This document shows, piece after piece, positions 21,844 to 33,076 of a stretch of DNA of 64,000 bases. The translations under genes and the position numbers were made by a program. The notes under the pieces were generated by a model that was given only the letters and a program-made list of their open reading frames with translations, ran no database searches and was not told the origin of the DNA. The DNA comes from Terebella lapidaria (lineage: Eukaryota > Annelida > Polychaeta > Terebellida > Terebellidae), in the NCBI GenBank assembly GCA_949152475.1, contig OX424563.1, positions 24,153,001 through 24,217,000 on the forward strand, read 5' to 3'. The stretch's first letter is position 1. Every line of letters begins with the position of its first letter.

Positions 21844-24494
21844 AGGTTACCGGACCTTTGGTCCGATAACCTATTGCCGTGGCGTTGCGTCCGTCGTCCG
21901 TCGTCCGTCCGTCCGTCCACATTTTTATCATTAAAGTTTACAGTCGAATATTTCTGAAATTTTGCACAAAAATACCTAAAAATATTTCCAGGAAAGGTTT
22001 TTTTTAGTTTTTTGATTTTCGCATTTTTTTCAAAATGGCGGCTGTTTTCGTCGAAAAATGGCCAATTTTGGACTTTGACGGTTGTTTTCCCAAAATCTGT
22101 TCAGTAACTTTTTTTCTTATTGATGCATGACACTCCTCCTATGTACCCCTGTGACATGTATAAATTTCGTTGCCCTTGAATCGCTCGAAGTGGGCCATTT
22201 TGGGCCCAAACTCGGCCCAAATGGGACTTTCCCATGTTAAATTCTCCTATGCTTTATAATGGGACACATTAAGCCTAATATCTCACTTAAAATTGAAATT
22301 AGAGACTAAGAATCAATTGTGGACATATAGGAAATGATATATGCTGAATACTCTTGTGACCTTGAATTTGACCTCTGACCTCGGTTTCGAGGTCAGAGCG
22401 GCCGTTTTCGTCTAAAAATGGCCAATTTTGGACTTTGACGGTCGTTTTCTCAAAATCTGTTCAGTAACTTTTTTTTTTATTGATGCATAACACTCCTCAT
22501 ATGTACCCCTGTGACATGCATAAATTTCGTTGCGCTTGAATCGCTCGAAGTTGGCCATTTTGGGCCCAAACTCGCCCCAAATGGGACTTTCCCATGTTAA
22601 ACACTCAGCCTAATATCTCACTTAATATTGAGATTAGAGACTAGGAGTCAATTGTGGACATATAGGAAATGATATATGCTGGATATTCTCGTGACCTTGA
22701 ATTTGACCTCTGACCTCGGTTTCAAGGTCAGAGCGGCCATTTTCGTGAAAAATTGGCCAATTTTGGACTTTGACGGTCCTTTTCTCAAAATCTGTTCAGT
22801 AACTTTTGTTTCTTATTGATGCATGACACTCCTCATATGTACCCCTCTGACATGTATAAATTTCGTTGCTTTTGAATTACTTGGAAAGGGCCATTTTGGG
22901 CCCAAACACGGCCCAAATGGGACTTTCCCATGTTAAATTCTCATATGCTTTATAATGGGACACATTAAGCCTAATATCTCACTTAATATTGAGGTTAGAG
23001 ACTAGGAATCAATTGTGGACATATAGGAAATGATATATGCCGAATATTCTTGTGACCTTGAAGTTGACCTCTGACCTCGGTTTCAAGGTCAGAGCACAAA
23101 ATGGCTAACATCTCATTCATTATCGACTTTACAGCTTAGGAATCAATTGTGGACATATAGGAAATGATATATGCTGAATATTCTGATAACCTTGAATTTG
23201 ACCTTTGACCTAATTTTCAAGGTCACAGGACAAAATGGCTAATATCTCACTTATTTTCGATTTTACAGGTTAGGGATTAATCGTGGTCATATAGGAAATG
23301 ATATATGCTGAATATTCTCGTGACCTCGAATTTGACCTCTGATCTCAGTTTCAAGGTCAGAGCACAAAATGGCTAATATCTCGCTTATTATCGACTTTAC
23401 AGCTTAGGAATCAATTGTGGACATATAGGAAATGATATATGCCGAATATTCTGATAACCTTGAATTTGACCTTTGACCTCATTTTCAAGGTCACAGGACA
23501 AAATGGCTAATATCTCACTTATTATCGATTTTACAGCTTAGGGATTAATTGTGGACATATAGGAAATGATATATGCTGAATATTCTCGTGACCTCGAATT
23601 TGACCTCTGACTTCAGTTTCAAGGTCAGAGCACAAAATGGCTAATATCTCGCTTATTATCGACTTTACAGCTTAGGAATCAATTGTGGACATATAGGAAA
23701 TGATATATGCCGAATATTCTGATAACCTTGAATTTGACCTTTCACTTCATTTTCAAGGACACAGGACAAAATGGCTAATATCTCACTTATTATCGATTTT
23801 ACAGCTAAGGGATCAATTGTGGGCATATAGGAAATGATATATGCTGAATATTCTTGTGACCTTGAATTTGACCTCTGACCTCGGTTTCAAGGTCAGAGTA
23901 CAAAATGTCTAATATCGCGCTTATTATCGACTTTACAGCTTAGGAATCAATTGTGGACATATAGGAAATGATAAATGCCAAATATTCTGATGACGTTGAT
24001 TTTGACCTTTGACCTCATTTACAAAGTCACATGACAAAATGGCTAATATCTCACTTATTATCGATTTTACAACTAAGGGATCAATTGTGGACATATAGGA
24101 AATGATATATGCTGAATATTATCATGACCTTGAATTTGACCTCTGACCTCATTTTCAGGATCACCGGACAAAATGGCTAATATCTCGCTTATTATCGACT
24201 TTACAGCTTAGAAATCAGTTGTGGACATATAGAAAATGATATATTCTGAACATTGTCATGACCTTGAACTTGACCTTTGACCTCATTTTCAAGGTCACAG
24301 GACATAATGGCTAATATCTCGCTTTTTATTGACTTTACAGCTTAAGAATCAGTTGTGGACATACTAGAAATGACATATGCCGAATATTATCGTGTCCTTG
24401 AATTAACCAATGACCTTATTTTCAAGGTCACGGGACAAACTACTAATATCTAAAATATGTATTGTCCGGTAACCTTTCTTAGCCCTTGGGCTAA
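21844..24494 (+). mobile_element. Nested Helentron-type element with about 134-bp tandem core (2651 bp)
   Basis: It sits inside the poly-T between two core repeats of the host element. The 5' end is a hairpin (GGTTACCGGACC-TTT-GGTCCGATAACC). The 3' end is the palindrome TTAGCCCTTGGGCTAA, whose last four bases CTAA fit CTRR, followed by T. After a CGTCCGTCCGTCC stretch come three longer repeats of about 325-360 bp, then about ten units of 133-135 bp. These are marked by (A)ATCAATTGTGGACATATAGG at 23141, 23276, 23409, 23543, 23677, 23812, 23945, 24080, 24213 and 24347. No protein is encoded. Related fragments lie at 38560-39660, 43286-43314 and 51240-51400. Confidence 0.75.
22369..24440 (+). 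promoter_or_regulatory. Array of nuclear-receptor-type sites (DR1 and extended half sites) in the tandem core
   Basis: Most units carry TGACCTCTGACCT or TGACCTTTGACCT, a perfect DR1 (two AGGTCA half sites one base apart) as bound by RXR, HNF4 and COUP-TF type receptors. I count about nine perfect DR1s. Most units also carry TTCAAGGTCA and TGACCTTGA, the extended half site used by ERR and NR5A type receptors. The motifs are seen directly. Any binding or regulatory effect is inference. Confidence 0.6.
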
Positions 24495-25462
24495 TTTTTT
24501 TTTTTTGCCGACTCGGCACTTCCTGTTTGGCCGTATCTCGAAAACGGTGCATCGTAGAGCGAAACGGAGCTCAATTTCGGCCTCCTGGCACTAGACAAAG
24601 TAGTCTAGTGTGTATCTTGGGTCGAGACGACCCCTGGTGTCAAATTTTTTTTCGCCGACTCGGCACTTCCTGTTTGGCCATATCTCAGAAACGGTGCGTC
24701 GTAGAGCGAAACGGAGTTCAATTTCAGCCTGCTGGCACTAGTCAAACTAGTCTAGTGTGTATCTTCGGTCGAGACGACCCCTGGTGTCGAATTTTTTTTT
24801 CGCCGACTCGGCACTTCCTGTTTGGCCGTATCTCGGAAACGGTGCGTCGTAGAGCGAAACGGAGCTCAATTTCGGCCTTTTGGCACTAGACAAACTAGTC
24901 TAGTGGGTATTTTCGGTCGAGACGACCCCTAGTGTCGAATTTATTTTCGCCGACTCGGCACTTCCTGTTTGGCCGTATCTCGGAAATGGTGCGTCGTAGA
25001 GCGAAACGGAGCTCAATTCCGGCCTCCTGGCACTAGACTAACTAGTCTAGAGGGTATCTTGCGTCGAGACGACTTCTGGTGTCGAATTTTTTTTTGCCGA
25101 CTCAGCACTTCCTGTTTGCCATATCTCAGAAACGGTCCGTCGTAGAGCGAAACGCAAAGATGCCTAAGGACGGGGTATGTCACTTTAACTTTGACCACGG
25201 ACAGATTCAGAGTCATTATGGTTCTAGACGCGGTCTCTTAGGTAAATGTTAGGTAGGAATAGAACTCACACGAAATGCCCCAAGGCATCTTCAGGCCTTG
25301 ACGTCTAGTTACATAACAAAATAGGGTCGCCATTGAAAGTCCAATTGTACGTGTGTGCGCTATATCACATGTATAAACCTATCAATATGTAGTGAGCATT
25401 ACCAATATAACATACAGGTAAATGAGCACTGTTTTTCAACACATGAGTACAGACTTTGGACC

Positions 25463-25570
25463 AAGGTGCGGTATTTGACTTTCACCATGGTGATCTAAAC
25501 CCCCTCATTGACTAGCAAGGCCCATAGCACCATAAGCCATAGCTCACTAATGTGCTCATACCGTACCTTA
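25463..25570. repeat. Short inverted-repeat element, copy 2
   Basis: AAGGTGCGGTA ... TACCGTACCTTA; about 90% like 9740-9855 with one mismatch in the terminal repeat. Confidence 0.65.
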
Positions 25571-25721
25571 AACGATCTTTGCCAGGGCACACGGCCCGGT
25601 TTTTTGTTCTGTATAAACATGTATGATAACCATAACTGCGACTATGAGTCTGGGAGATATATTCGCATGTGAATGAATTAGTGGAAGAAATATGGATTTC
25701 TGTTGGAAGCTATACATCTAT

Positions 25722-25935
25722 ACGTAGTAGATAGAGCACGAGCACCCGTGGGTATGGCTCATACACGAGGTTATTCTCGAGGCGTTAGCCGAGAGGATTA
25801 CCGAGTGTGTGAGCCGTAGTGGTCTATCTGACTTGTACCACGGGTTCACTCAAGCGTGATCCTCTACTCAACGGCAGACAGTGGTGTATGTTGAATAGAC
25901 CACAGTCTGGCCAAGGTGTTACCCGTGGTACAAAT
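25722..25935. repeat. Double hairpin segment
   Basis: GGCTCATACACGAGGTTATT (25757 on) pairs with GGATTACCGAGTGTGTGAGCC (ending about 25815) around GAGGCGTTAGCCGAG. The stem is extended by GTAGATAGAG / GGTCTATCTGAC outside. A second inverted pair, TACCACGGGT (25838) and ACCCGTGGTAC (25923), follows. The form suggests a foldback repeat. No copy is seen elsewhere in the window. Confidence 0.5.
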
Positions 25936-26689
25936 GTATGTGTATTACGGTTATGGAGGAAAATGTTTCATGGGGAATTTTGTGTACGTATGGATATTAT
26001 TCAATTATACTTCGCAATCTGTATGTTGTCTGACATCTCGCTGCGGGGAACATGTCAACTGACGATGGACACTTGTACTTGGGGTTAAGTGGGCGCCATA
26101 ACTCGATGATATGCCCCCTAGGCAGAAACTCGGGATCAGGGAAATCCCCTACTCTTTTCGATAAATCCCAAGGGATCTTTTAGGTGACAGATACCCCGTC
26201 AATCTCTAGACACCACCCGGCCTTTGTTTTTTACCGCCAGTCGGGCTGCACTGGCGATGGAGCTTTTCAGGCACAAGTGACCCTAAGCGGACTCGACCAT
26301 GGACACATTCGGCAGAAACGATTTTATACCGCTTGGCCGTTACAGCCGACTGCCTCTGGCCTAGTCGTGGACGGCCTGCCTGGCGCAAACGCATATTGGC
26401 ATATACCCACCAGACCTGGGGCGATTACATGGCCAATATAATCGATTACGATTACTCACAAATTCCATGATTATATTGAATTGTAATAATGATTACAATC
26501 ATGATTACTTTTTTCCATATGAGATACATACAGTCATATCAATGAGTAATGTAAAATATTACTCTTATCAATAACAAAAAGACTATGATCGAACATTATT
26601 TTATTGAGTTTATCATGATCATAATATGCTTAATTCTCGAATCACCCCTACTTGGGGTATTGGACAAATATGAAACATACAAGAGATCA
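25936..26689. other. SINE-like copy 2 and GATTAC-rich stretch, no gene
   Basis: 26131-26280 is an inverted, diverged copy of the SINE-like unit (AATCCCAAGGGATCTTTTAGG). 26425-26515 is rich in GATTAC and its complement (ATCGATTACGATTACT), a pattern common in the subterminal parts of hAT elements. This could be the 3' subterminal region of the hAT gene that follows. Confidence 0.5.
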
Positions 26690-27048
26690 GTGATACCGGT
26701 GTCACTGCTGGTGGACGTTAATTCTGTCCCCGAGGATACCATCAACTCAGTAGCCTTTTGGCTTGTGATTGGGTACTTATGTACTTGTCATACACCTATT
26801 TCACGGGGTTTGTTTCGGATTTCTAAATTGTTTCGATAAGTTGTTGGGCAGTTGTACACTAATTCCATCTGGTGTACAGTAGAAACAACTATAATTGCAC
26901 ACTGTCTGCCCTTGATGACGCCAGTGTGGCTTCGGATATGAATGTTTGGTCGGGCTTTGTTTCTATTCTGAAAGTTTTTGATATTAGGTTTTTATTGGCA
27001 TCATCAAAATTTGGTTTACAGCGGTAATAGGTTGATACATACATTTAA
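26690..27048 (+). repeat. Single full-length copy of the 364-bp family
   Basis: It matches the array unit end to end with about 85% identity by eye. Its right end overlaps the stop codon of the hAT transposase frame by a few bases. Confidence 0.85.
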
Positions 27049-28172
27049 AGGTCCTTGTTATGTTTGATAGACATCAGTGACTCAAATGTCTGGTCTGTCA
27101 TGGAGCCTCGCTCGGCGCGGAAGATTTTTCCACCGATGCTGATTAAACGCTCAACAGCTGCGCTGCTGGCTGGTACATGAAGTATCCTCAGGGCGAGGTT
27201 GCACAGATTGGACAGTGTGTTGGCATTCACACTCCAGAAATGCAGCGGGTTACTGGCCTCTGGTGTGCAAGGCATTGTCAGGTAACGCTGCACTTCTTCG
27301 TCAATGCGGGTCACCCCTCTCGGTTGCTCTGGGGATGTGGACATAAAGCTGAACGGCTTGCTCCGCTTTGCTGGATGAGTCCGTGCGTCAGTGTTGTTGC
27401 CCGTATCATTGTCCATTCTGGTGTCGTCAGCTATAGATGTGAATTCGGCAATCAGCAGATTTTTTATCACTCCTTCCCTTGTCACTTGAACATCACTTCA
27501 ACTGTAACATATAACCATTTTCATTATATTTTTGTGCCAGTACTAGTAGGTGAATTAGGAGCATTAGCAACACTGATGCATCTATATCATGCTATTCTAT
27601 GTGCACATTATATTTTATATTTCTTCTACATGATTTTATGAAGCAAATTGTATGAATGGATGTGATACATGTTTACAAATCCAAAATATGTATAACAAAC
27701 CTTGAATCGCGGATCGAGGGTGGTTCCTAGCTGGAATACACTCCTGTTCTCGAACTGTGTGAGGCGTTTGTCCACTGCTGCTTTCGGGCAGCTGATTAGT
27801 TTGCCGTTGTACCGTGCGTGCATGGCTGCAAGCGCTGCCCGCAGTCCACGGATACATGGAATGATGTAGATGGATGCCACAGAGTTTTGAGTTTGTACTT
27901 AATCTGTGGCTTCCTCGAATGGGGGTCAGGACATTGACAAGGTCAGACAGTACAGCACGTTCATGTGACGATAGCTTTGATTTATCCAGGCGATCCAGCT
28001 TTTCCTGGGGAATGCTCAGGACTGAACGGATCATTTTCACCTCTAAATTCCATGTCTGAGTCTGATCCACTGTCAGGGTCCGAGCCCATGCATGGCTGTT
28101 CGTGTACATATCCGGGAAGGTCGAATGCTCTCTTCATGTTTGCGGCGTTATCTGTGATAATGTGAGCAACTT
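27045..28172 (-). pseudogene. hAT transposase (ZBED-like), decayed, at least two exons
   Basis: The gene would cut and paste a hAT transposon. The 5' part reads ITDNAANMKRAFDLPGY (about 28105-28170), the conserved segment around a catalytic Asp. The middle reads SSHERAVLSDLVNVLTP, then ASIYIIPCIRGLRAAL and LGTTLDPRFK. The last exon (27045-27501) has the C-terminal dimerisation domain: PASSAAVERLISIGGKIF and LMSIKHNKDL. An intron at 27502-27700 has AAG|GTTTGT and TTACAG borders right after DPRFK. Decay: about one extra base near 27918 shifts the frame after VLTP, a TAA follows near 27900, and a second frame change lies near 28030. The start and the BED finger are not secure. Dead copy. Confidence 0.85.
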
Positions 28173-28202
28173 TGTGAACAAAGTAAAGTGTCCAAACTAT
28201 GG

Positions 28203-28400
28203 TTGAGATGGCTGACTACTAACCGTAGGGATTGGCAGCGTTGGCTTGTCCGTCTGGCTTCATGCAGTTCTGTTCGTCTTCTGAATTTTCGATGCTTACG
28301 TGCCCTACACTTGGTGACGACGACAGGCGGCGCTGCAGGTTCACGGTGGGTGAGCAGTACGGCGCATCCACCACACTCTCCCTCTGCTTCTTCTTTGAAT
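28203..28400 (-). other. Possible upstream exon (Ser-rich) ending at a splice donor
   Basis: A minus-strand frame reads KKQRESVVDAPYC ... LQRRLSSSPSVGHVSIEN and ends TACG|GTTAGT near 28213. Joined in phase to the ITDNAANM segment it would give Y-VAH-IITDN. It could be a hAT exon or unrelated. No BED zinc finger is visible in it. Confidence 0.3.
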
Positions 28401-28678
28401 GTTACAGTGTATATGGTTTTACATCGTTTACTCCTGGGTCAATTACGTTCCTGGTTACTATTTTAACTCAATCAGCCCTGAGCAGTTATACAGTGGCATT
28501 TTCGCTGGATCCTGACAATTTTGGTCAAATTTGCAAAATTTTGATGTGCTGTAACTTTTTACGTTTTCAAGCTAATCTAAAGATATTTGCACCCATTACT
28601 TATGCAGAGTTCCCGTATCTAAAAAGTTTTGCACTGGGTCAGTGTCAATCATGGTGCCTTGGATACACGCTATCCAGG

Positions 28679-29490
28679 GTTACCATGGAAACCAGATTTT
28701 CAAACATGTCCAATAAAGTCTTTTAAGGCGGTTATCTTATGTACCCTGATTTATGTGATGCAAAAAAATAATATAATATGTACAAAACAACTAAAACAAG
28801 TCACTATTGCATCAGAAGCATTTTTTTTAATGTCCAGAACACTTATTGGGAACATTTTATGTGCAGAACACTATGAACATGACATGCAAAATGAGATGTT
28901 TCCCACATTAGCAGCCAATTATGTGAACCAAATCCATCAGAAGTTAGAGAAAAATTCAGTGTAACAAAAAACCACTCCAGCATTTACTTCACAGTAACAA
29001 ATACCAGTACATTGAATGTATTCATTTAAATACTTATATACTAGATCAGAGTAGTAACATATTTTATCGTTACCATGGTTACGCAGTAGATGATCAACAT
29101 GCTATAACCGTACACATCATATTTTGACCTTGGCTTATACATTAGAATCTTGATAGCAAACAGGATGAACCAATGGTTAATAATTGCACTGCTTATATGT
29201 ACAAGAATATGATGTACCTCTGCATGCACATATATATTCACATATTTAGTTTATAGTTGAATCAGGAGTTATGGTTACCATAGTTACAGAGCATTCAGGA
29301 GATTCTCCACTCAAATCTTCTCTGATTTTGATACTAACCTTTCAACGAATGAACGAAAGATAACATGTTGAATAAAGTACACCTACAAAAACAGTAGGTA
29401 AATAGAATCAATCAATAATTGCATAAATATGTAAATACACTGTCAAACCTAATATTGACAAGGCAATGAAACCCTGGTTACCATGGCAAC
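28679..29490. promoter_or_regulatory. Four RFX/X-box-like palindromes
   Basis: GTTACCATGGAAAC (28679-28692), GTTACCATGGTTAC (29069-29082), GTTACCATAGTTAC (29274-29287) and GTTACCATGGCAAC (29477-29490). The last fits the RFX consensus GTNRCC-N(0-3)-RGYAAC closely. All lie in the non-coding left part of the piggyBac element. They could be RFX sites or transposase-binding subterminal repeats. Confidence 0.5.
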
Positions 29491-30059
29491 CATTCACCAA
29501 AACAACCTTCCCACCTAAACTAGTAGAAAGGTAACCGTTACTGAGCAAATGTCACAATTGGATCATTGACATTGACAGAATGTATAATTTAACAAGATAT
29601 AACAACAATAAATAACAAATCCACAAGATAAAAAATATATAAGAAACCATAGAAATGTAATAACTCAGACTCAATGAATAGATGAATACATTATGACTAG
29701 ACACATTGTAATACTAATAGATAATGCAAAGCTCAAATCATGAACAAAATGGGAACCTACCGGTATGTACCCTATACAATTCTCTCAATGGAAATCCTGA
29801 TTTGAGACTTAGATTATTGCATACTGAACAATCAGTTTGGAATTTATGACAATGTTATGATGCCTTTGCCACCTGAATGATTGTGACAGGATACTAGTAT
29901 GACATGGAACAATCTTGACCTGTTTGACCTTCGTGTTTGGTAGCCAAAAAACATGAACCTTTCACAAATATAATGAGCCTCACAATTCGAACAGCTTTGT
30001 TTAACATAATGTACAGTAGCTCTACCAAGAAGTAGAATGATTTCAGTCTTCAAATTTAC

Positions 30060-32748
30060 GTTTTGTATGGAATAACTCAAAACAGGGTGAAGGATGAAGG
30101 GCTTTTCCACATTTTTCACACCAGTAGGACGACTCCCTGCGGTGACCTTCCCGCCCCAAGCCCGCTTTTTTTACCCTCGCGCTGCACACCACACACTGTC
30201 TTGAGGGGTGTTGTTTCTTGTCTGTCGGGGGGATGTGGGAGGGGAAGTGTCGTCCTGGAAGGAAAATAATACAATATGCAAAACTGTTTGGAACTCACTG
30301 TCAAAATCACGGAAATCATGGATGTATAAGCATTAGGTATGTAGAATTTTTTTCTGAACTCAACCTTAGAATCATGTATACATGTATATGTATAAACAGA
30401 TAAGTATTTTATGATACCATTCTACCTGTCAATCTGTCTGCATCTGAGGCTGTAGCAGTGTTTTCTTGGCCTTGAGCAGGTTCAGAACACGAGTCGGCCC
30501 AGTCTTGCGCAAGGGTCTGCAAGAACTTCTGGATCGTCCACTTCCGCCGACCTTGCCCTTCGCTGTGTTTGGACAGGATGATGGTGGCGTTAACAGCGGC
30601 AACTGTGAGCAAGTGGAAAAAAAGCTTTTTCCACCACTTCAGAGTCTTGCGCTTGAAGGCGTTGTATGCCTGCAACTGATAAATACAGGAGTTTGTCATA
30701 AAATAACTTGAATGAACCACGGATCTCAGGCATTGTACTCAATACTATAATGTATGGTCAATTCAAAAATCCAAAAGTGTCTTACAGAGTACATTCCAAC
30801 AGGACATTCATATCACCTGATCAGACTTGTCCACGCCAGCCATGTTGAGGATGTAGTCCTGCACCGCATCAGGCTTATGCTTGGTTTCCGAGGTGGACTG
30901 AACAAGGCGCATGGTGGGGTTGTGAATCGTGGAGAGGACAGCGACGTCTCTCTTGTCTTTCCAATGGACTGCCATCAGGTTCTCCCGTCGCCGGAATCTC
31001 GCCTCACCTTTCTTCAATGACCCCTTCTTGAACTCTGGCGGCATCTCTTTGTTGGGGATGTAAACGCGGAACTTGATACGTCCTCGAAATGGACAAATGG
31101 ACTCGTCGACTGCCACTTTCATCTCTGGGTGATAAACACTCCTGAACTTGGGAACAAGAACATCGAGCAGTGGACGGATCTTGAAGAGCGCATCACTCTT
31201 GTCATCATTGCTGTTATTCGAGATGTGCAGGAAGGACAGGATCGCCAAGAAGCGGTCCCTGGTCATCATACGTCCTGCAAAAGTGGAGTGGAGCACACTG
31301 TTTTGAGACCAGTAGTCTTTCATCCGTGGTTTCTTCACAACACACATGTGAAAAACTATCGCGAAAAAGCGGCGCAGCTCATTCAGGCGACAAGGTTTCC
31401 ACAACGCGAAGACACTTTTGGGTCGGACTCCACCCTCTCGTACTTTTTTTTCAATAGTTGTTTTGGCATATCTGGAGGAAATAAACAACAACTGTGTCAG
31501 GAGTTGTTATTGTGTGTGTGGGTATTTATCTTTTTTGTCTTGGGAATATTTAGCTGCAAACTAGTAGGGGATAGTGCATTTCAAATGTCAAAAACTACCG
31601 GTACATACATGTCAAACTTTGATAAAATGCTTGATCTTCGTTTAGCGAATTCTAAGGCAACACTGAGAACAAAGACGAGTGTAACTCAGTAAACTCAGTT
31701 GTTTATAAGACCACAAAGCATGTCACAACATATTTGTATTCACCGATTGGTCTCCGTTTTGATGAGTCGCAGAAAGTCATCAGTTAAATACAACTGGAAC
31801 ACTTGTAAAGGTGTGGCATCTGCAGGGAGATCAACTTTGATACCCGGAGTCCCAGTGAAAGGAGGTACGAGTGGAAAACTCTTGAACTCGTTGGACCAGG
31901 AAGACCAGTCCTCGCTACCTTCAGACTGCAATGAAAACATAACAATGGCTTCATTGGTATCAACTGACACAGTCTAATTGAAAACTGGGCTACCAGTGAT
32001 AACAACAAAAACAATAATAACAATAATATAAATATTTGACATACCGACTCAAAACCGGACACGGACTGCAGCGCAGCCTCCTCGCTTTCACTGTAAGCTT
32101 CTTCATCTGCAATGTTTCAATGTTTAGGCAACATTATTATAAACCTGCATTATAAACCTAATTCTGCAGTAAACCTAACATATGTGTCTTACATGTAAAT
32201 AAATTGGTTGACATTTGTTCACCTGTGTAATTAATTACATGGTGTGCCTTATGGGGGTTACATTATGATTTGGCTATAATAAAAAAGCATTATGGCAATC
32301 AAAAATGGATCTAAAGCTGATGTACAGTGGACCAAAATAAGCGGAATGGCATGAAGTAGCAAATTCACACCACTGCACACACTGTTACTCTGCACTCGAA
32401 TAGTTTTGACTGAACATAATACCATTTATATAGATCTACATATATATTTATCTGCAAAATAATTTGTTTCTGGAAACAAGTTGTAGAACGATTTGATCTA
32501 GATCTGCATACGTATGAACCCATGGCACACCCAAGATGCGGCACGCATGATCAATTGTTGACAGACTGATCAATGAGTGTGAGTGTATGGCAATAATCAC
32601 GCAATATCGCTCAATCACATTCCTGCTTCAAGGCCTTACCTTCGGAGGGCCAGTCATCATCGTCATCAGAACTAATGTCCACATCACTGCCATCATCCTG
32701 AACAAGCTCGACAACCTCTCGTAAATTATATTTCCTAGTTCTTGGCAT
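30060..32748 (-). pseudogene. piggyBac transposase (PGBD-like), six exons, central catalytic segment missing
   Basis: Exons with consensus borders: 32640-32748 (start MPRTRKYNLREVVELVQ, acidic), 32045-32106 (acidic), 31744-31925 (PPFTGTPGIKVDLP ... LRLIKTETNR), 30817-31471 (YAKTTIEKK ... VDESICPFRGR ... AGVDKSDQ), about 30430-30675 (KRKTLKWWKKLFFHLL) and about 30060-30255. The last has the Cys-rich finger (QCVVCSAR ... WCEKCGK). Phases agree at the joins I checked. The DDE domain keeps the first Asp (VDES) and the Asp in AGVDKSD, but IPNK runs straight into EMPPEFKK. The interval between these Asp residues is 92 residues against 179 in Trichoplusia piggyBac, so the middle Asp is gone. About one base is missing near 30072, before the expected C-terminal CFELFHTKR. 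Not catalytically competent. Confidence 0.85.
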
Positions 32749-33076
32749 ATTTCCATATTTATTGCTGCATATTTTCCGAAAAAGCCGGTTGCCTGATGCA
32801 GGTGCGTGCCGCAGTGAATATTTTCAAAAAGGACACACCACAGACAAAAAATGTTTTTGAACTTGTAGGCATATTTCGCCTATTTTTTCATCGCGGAAAA
32901 ATCGTAATAATATTAGTGAGCATTAATTATAATGAGTAAACAGTTAGATAACGGAAAACAATGTCAGAAACACTGACAGAAACCATGCACATTTGGAACC
33001 GGAATATTCCGGGCCTCGGGTTCAACGTAATGACGAGAAAACCGGAAATTTCCGGGACTCGGGCTGAAAGAGTTAA

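Larger units (their letters stand above)
21313..25308 (+). mobile_element. Non-autonomous Helentron-type ('pearl'-like) element with 148-bp tandem core, copy 1, interrupted
   Basis: The 5' end is a strong hairpin (AGGGCATTTCGG / CCCGAAATGCCCT, about 21313-21338), followed by a T-rich tract. The 3' end has the hairpin CAAGGC-ATCTTCAG-GCCTTG and finishes ACGTCTAG. CTAG fits the CTRR end of Helitron-like elements, with a T following. Insertion lies between T residues, as known for Helentrons. The core is a tandem repeat of about 148 bp. Here about six copies of the ATCTC(G/A)GAAACGGT block remain (near 21730 and 24535-25130), and a second element is inserted at 21844-24494. Class assignment is inference from structure. 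Confidence 0.7.
28463..33076 (-). mobile_element. piggyBac DNA transposon, both ends present (4.6 kb)
   Basis: TTAA at 28463-28466 is followed by CTCAATCAGCCCTGAG. At the other end the reverse strand reads TTAA (33073-33076) followed by CTCTTTCAGCCCGAG. TTAA target duplication with short inverted ends is the piggyBac signature. Inside the right end two related palindromic blocks, GGAAATTTCCGGGACTCGGG and GGAATATTCCGGGCCTCGGG, repeat and may bind transposase. The transposase gene runs right to left at 30060-32748. The left 1.6 kb is non-coding and carries RFX-like palindromes. Confidence 0.85.

Noticed and set aside
24527-24889. The same repeat protein in element copy 1
   Set aside because: Tandem-repeat artefact, as above.
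27177-27641. Plus-strand 154-residue frame
   Set aside because: Antisense to the hAT C-terminal domain, with no features of its own.
31129-31692. Plus-strand 187-residue frame
   Set aside because: Antisense shadow of the piggyBac transposase exon.
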